From Nanobdellota archaeon (GTDB taxonomy: Archaea; Nanobdellota; Nanobdellia; Pacearchaeales; GW2011-AR1): a stretch of DNA of 6,449 bases. The position numbers and the translations under genes were made by a program. The notes below the pieces were generated by a model that saw only the letters and a list, made by a program, of their open reading frames with translations, did no database searches and had not been told where the DNA came from. The stretch covers positions 1-6,449 of the forward strand of contig JAHJUA010000005.1 in assembly GCA_018829425.1 (NCBI GenBank), read 5' to 3'. Of this stretch, positions 5,420 to 6,449 are shown in pieces (position 1 is the first letter of the stretch; each line of letters opens with the position of its first letter).

Positions 5420-5992
5420 TTATTTTATCTCAAGGTCAATAGTCACCACAGGGATATATGCATCCCCACTCTTATCTTTCACATTTAATCCGTATCTTAT
5501 ATCACATAGGGGAGTAGATTTAGGCACATCAAACTTGACGAGTATCGGATTTTCCAATGTTTGCCCTGAGGGAATGCTAATGTCCGTGCCGATCTTCCCA
5601 AGGATAAGAAGACTCTCCGCCTCTGTTTCAGCAATTTGACAATTAGAACTTATTTCCATAACCGAAACAGAGTATGAAAACGTTTCATCTAAATTTTCTA
5701 TATTCCTCAATGAAAATCCGAATCCTCCAGAATCTCCTTGTTTAATGCTTATACTTCTCGAAGCAGGATAAACTACGATTTGCTTTGATTCATCTTGTGA
5801 AAACAACTTACTAATTTCGTCTTTAATGCTTTGGTCAATACCATCAATTGCAGTTGTACTTACACCAAAAATTTTCTGAACTAAAAAGATTCCAAGAACA
5901 AGAACGCTCATAGCTAAAACAAAAACAACGATTGTTCCGACGCTAAGTTCCATTGCTCCGCGCTTTGACTTTGAAAATTTAAGATTTCTCAT
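5420..5992 (-). CDS. pilin/archaellin-like secreted protein with class III signal peptide, 190 aa
   Basis: Secreted or pilus-forming protein. The N-terminus has a short basic leader, KSKRG (8-12), then AMELSVGTIVVFVLAMSVLV and on to residue 39, a hydrophobic helix. This is the archaeal prepilin arrangement, with probable cleavage by a PibD/FlaK-type peptidase after Gly12. The remaining 150 residues are outside the membrane and look like a beta-sandwich, with strands such as KQIVVYPASRSISIKQG (70-86), FGFSLRNIENLDETFSYSVS (91-110) and PILVKFDVP (149-157). Cys118 and Cys163 could form a disulfide. Similar N-termini are common in Woesearchaeota/Pacearchaeota proteins. The ATG at 5992 is six bases after the stop of the 94-aa membrane protein, so both share one transcript. 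It could be an adhesive pilin, a surface subunit or a membrane-anchored binding protein; sequence alone does not decide. Confidence 0.82.
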   Translation of the reverse strand: MRNLKFSKSKRGAMELSVGTIVVFVLAMSVLVLGIFLVQKIFGVSTTAIDGIDQSIKDEISKLFSQDESKQIVVYPASRSISIKQGDSGGFGFSLRNIENLDETFSYSVSVMEISSNCQIAETEAESLLILGKIGTDISIPSGQTLENPILVKFDVPKSTPLCDIRYGLNVKDKSGDAYIPVVTIDLEIK

Positions 5993-5998
5993 TTTGAA

Positions 5999-6283
5999 TT
6001 AAGGAAGAAGAGCTTGACAAAAAGCTACTCCCGGATTATTAATACAATAGGATGTTAATAGGAATGCCATTACAATTTGAACTGCAATAAATATTGCACT
6101 CAGGGTTATTCCGATTATATTAAGTTTCCTTGCTTTTTCAGAACCGCCATTCTTACTTTGAATATAACCTATAATTCCAAAGACCAAACCCCCAAAAGGA
6201 TTTCCAATAAAAGGAAATGCCAGAACTATACTTACAATCCCAAGCATGTAACTTACAGAACCAAAATCAATTTTACTCGCCAT
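5999..6283 (-). CDS. small DUF4190-like membrane protein, 94 aa
   Basis: Integral membrane protein with a hydrophobic hairpin at residues 11-41 (MLGIVSIVLAFPFIGNPFGG and onward) and a second span at 55-78 (NIIGITLSAIFIAVQIVMAF). A charged loop, QSKNGGSEKARKL (42-54), lies between them. The G-rich first half and the basic loop before the last helix resemble DUF4190, a family without known activity. Cys80 and Cys89 lie after the last helix and could pair if that end is outside. The ATG at 6283 follows a TATA box by about 33 bases, so the leader is only a few bases long. It is transcribed with the pilin-like gene six bases downstream, suggesting a helper or surface-related role, but this is positional inference. 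Confidence 0.72.
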   Translation of the reverse strand: MASKIDFGSVSYMLGIVSIVLAFPFIGNPFGGLVFGIIGYIQSKNGGSEKARKLNIIGITLSAIFIAVQIVMAFLLTSYCINNPGVAFCQALLP

Positions 6284-6311
6284 CTTTTTCTAAACTCTTA
6301 AACAACTTTAC

Positions 6312-6320
6312 TTTTATAAA
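6312..6320 (-). promoter_or_regulatory. TATA box for the membrane-protein/pilin unit
   Basis: TTTATAAAA, preceded by purine-rich AAAAAGA, lies in the gap after the tRNA. Standard spacing puts the transcription start near 6290, about seven bases before the ATG at 6283. This matches the other very short leaders in this window. Confidence 0.6.
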
Positions 6321-6367
6321 TCTTTTTGAGAAGTTCGTTTACGTAATTAAAAGGAGGGGTTAGTGTA

Positions 6368-6387
6368 AGGGGAACCTTGGTTCCCCT
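6368..6387 (-). terminator. perfect 9-bp hairpin directly after tRNA-Phe
   Basis: AGGGGAACC-AA-GGTTCCCCT on the minus strand is a perfect inverted repeat with a 2-base loop (or 7 bp plus a 6-base loop, which is sterically easier). It starts four bases after the tRNA discriminator base. Only a TTTT (6352-6349) lies downstream, about 16 bases away, so it is not a classic rho-independent terminator. It may mark the tRNA 3' trailer, pause polymerase or protect the RNA end. Confidence 0.5.
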
Positions 6388-6391
6388 CAAA

Positions 6392-6449
6392 TGGGACTAC
6401 GGGGAGTCGAACCCCGCACACCATGAGCTTCAGTCATGTGCTCTCCCGC
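6392..6449 (-). tRNA. trnF: tRNA-Phe (GAA), 5' part beyond window edge
   Basis: Read on the minus strand, the window holds the end of the D arm (GAGC, 6443-6440), anticodon stem CATGA (6438-6434), loop CTGAAGC (6433-6427) with anticodon GAA at 6431-6429, stem TCATG (6426-6422), a five-base variable loop GTGTG, T arm CGGGG-TTCGACT-CCCCG (6416-6400), and acceptor strand TAGTCCC (6399-6393). The discriminator A is at 6392, as expected for Phe. CCA is not encoded, so a CCA-adding enzyme is required. The acceptor 5' strand and most of the D arm lie outside the window. No intron is present in the anticodon loop. Confidence 0.93.

Noticed and set aside
6368..6387. Inverted repeat as end of a mobile element or att site
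   Set aside because: No matching partner repeat, integrase or transposase is present in the window, although tRNA 3' ends are common integration sites.
1..6449. CRISPR array, restriction or toxin-antitoxin system
   Set aside because: No spaced direct repeats of the right size and no nuclease, methyltransferase or small toxin/antitoxin pair could be recognised on either strand.

Overview
The window reads as part of a small, AT-rich archaeal genome, most likely a DPANN lineage (Woesearchaeota/Pacearchaeota type). Supporting this are an archaeal-type ribosomal protein S19e, TATA-box promoters with short or absent leaders, a tRNA without encoded CCA, an archaeal class III (prepilin-type) signal peptide of the KRGAMELSVGT kind, and a form III RuBisCO. 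The phylum is inferred from protein flavour, not from a marker tree. Every gene I can support lies on the minus strand, so transcription runs from right to left.

Layout from right (upstream) to left. The 3' part of tRNA-Phe(GAA) enters at 6449-6392 and is followed at once by a perfect 9-bp hairpin (6387-6368). A TATA promoter (6320-6312) then drives a two-gene unit: a 94-aa DUF4190-like membrane protein and a 190-aa secreted pilin-like protein. Cysteinyl-tRNA synthetase follows with its own, apparently leaderless, promoter.

A strong BRE/TATA (3955-3941) and a good Shine-Dalgarno start the central operon: form III RuBisCO, Nudix hydrolase (Ap4A-hydrolase-like), stand-alone NFACT-R (DUF814) protein, transglutaminase-like Cys-His-Asp protein, and YhbY/CRM-domain RNA-binding protein. 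Its junctions are extremely tight: three are stop-N-ATG with a single spacer base, and one is a 14-bp overlap. These five genes are therefore very likely one translationally coupled transcript. After it come a 112-aa orphan protein with its own TATA box and then rps19e, which has a structured leader and runs off the left edge.

Functionally the window joins aminoacylation (CysRS, tRNA-Phe) and ribosome/RNA functions (S19e, YhbY, NFACT-R) to the carboxylating enzyme of the archaeal AMP (nucleoside) salvage pathway. The other AMP-pathway enzymes (AMP phosphorylase, ribose-1,5-bisphosphate isomerase) are not here. The unusual element is the RuBisCO/Nudix/NFACT-R/transglutaminase-like/YhbY operon, which couples a nucleotide-salvage enzyme to nucleotide-clearing and ribosome-associated functions. 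No mobile element, CRISPR array or phage gene is visible. No stretch longer than 100 bases lacks a gene or an RNA.
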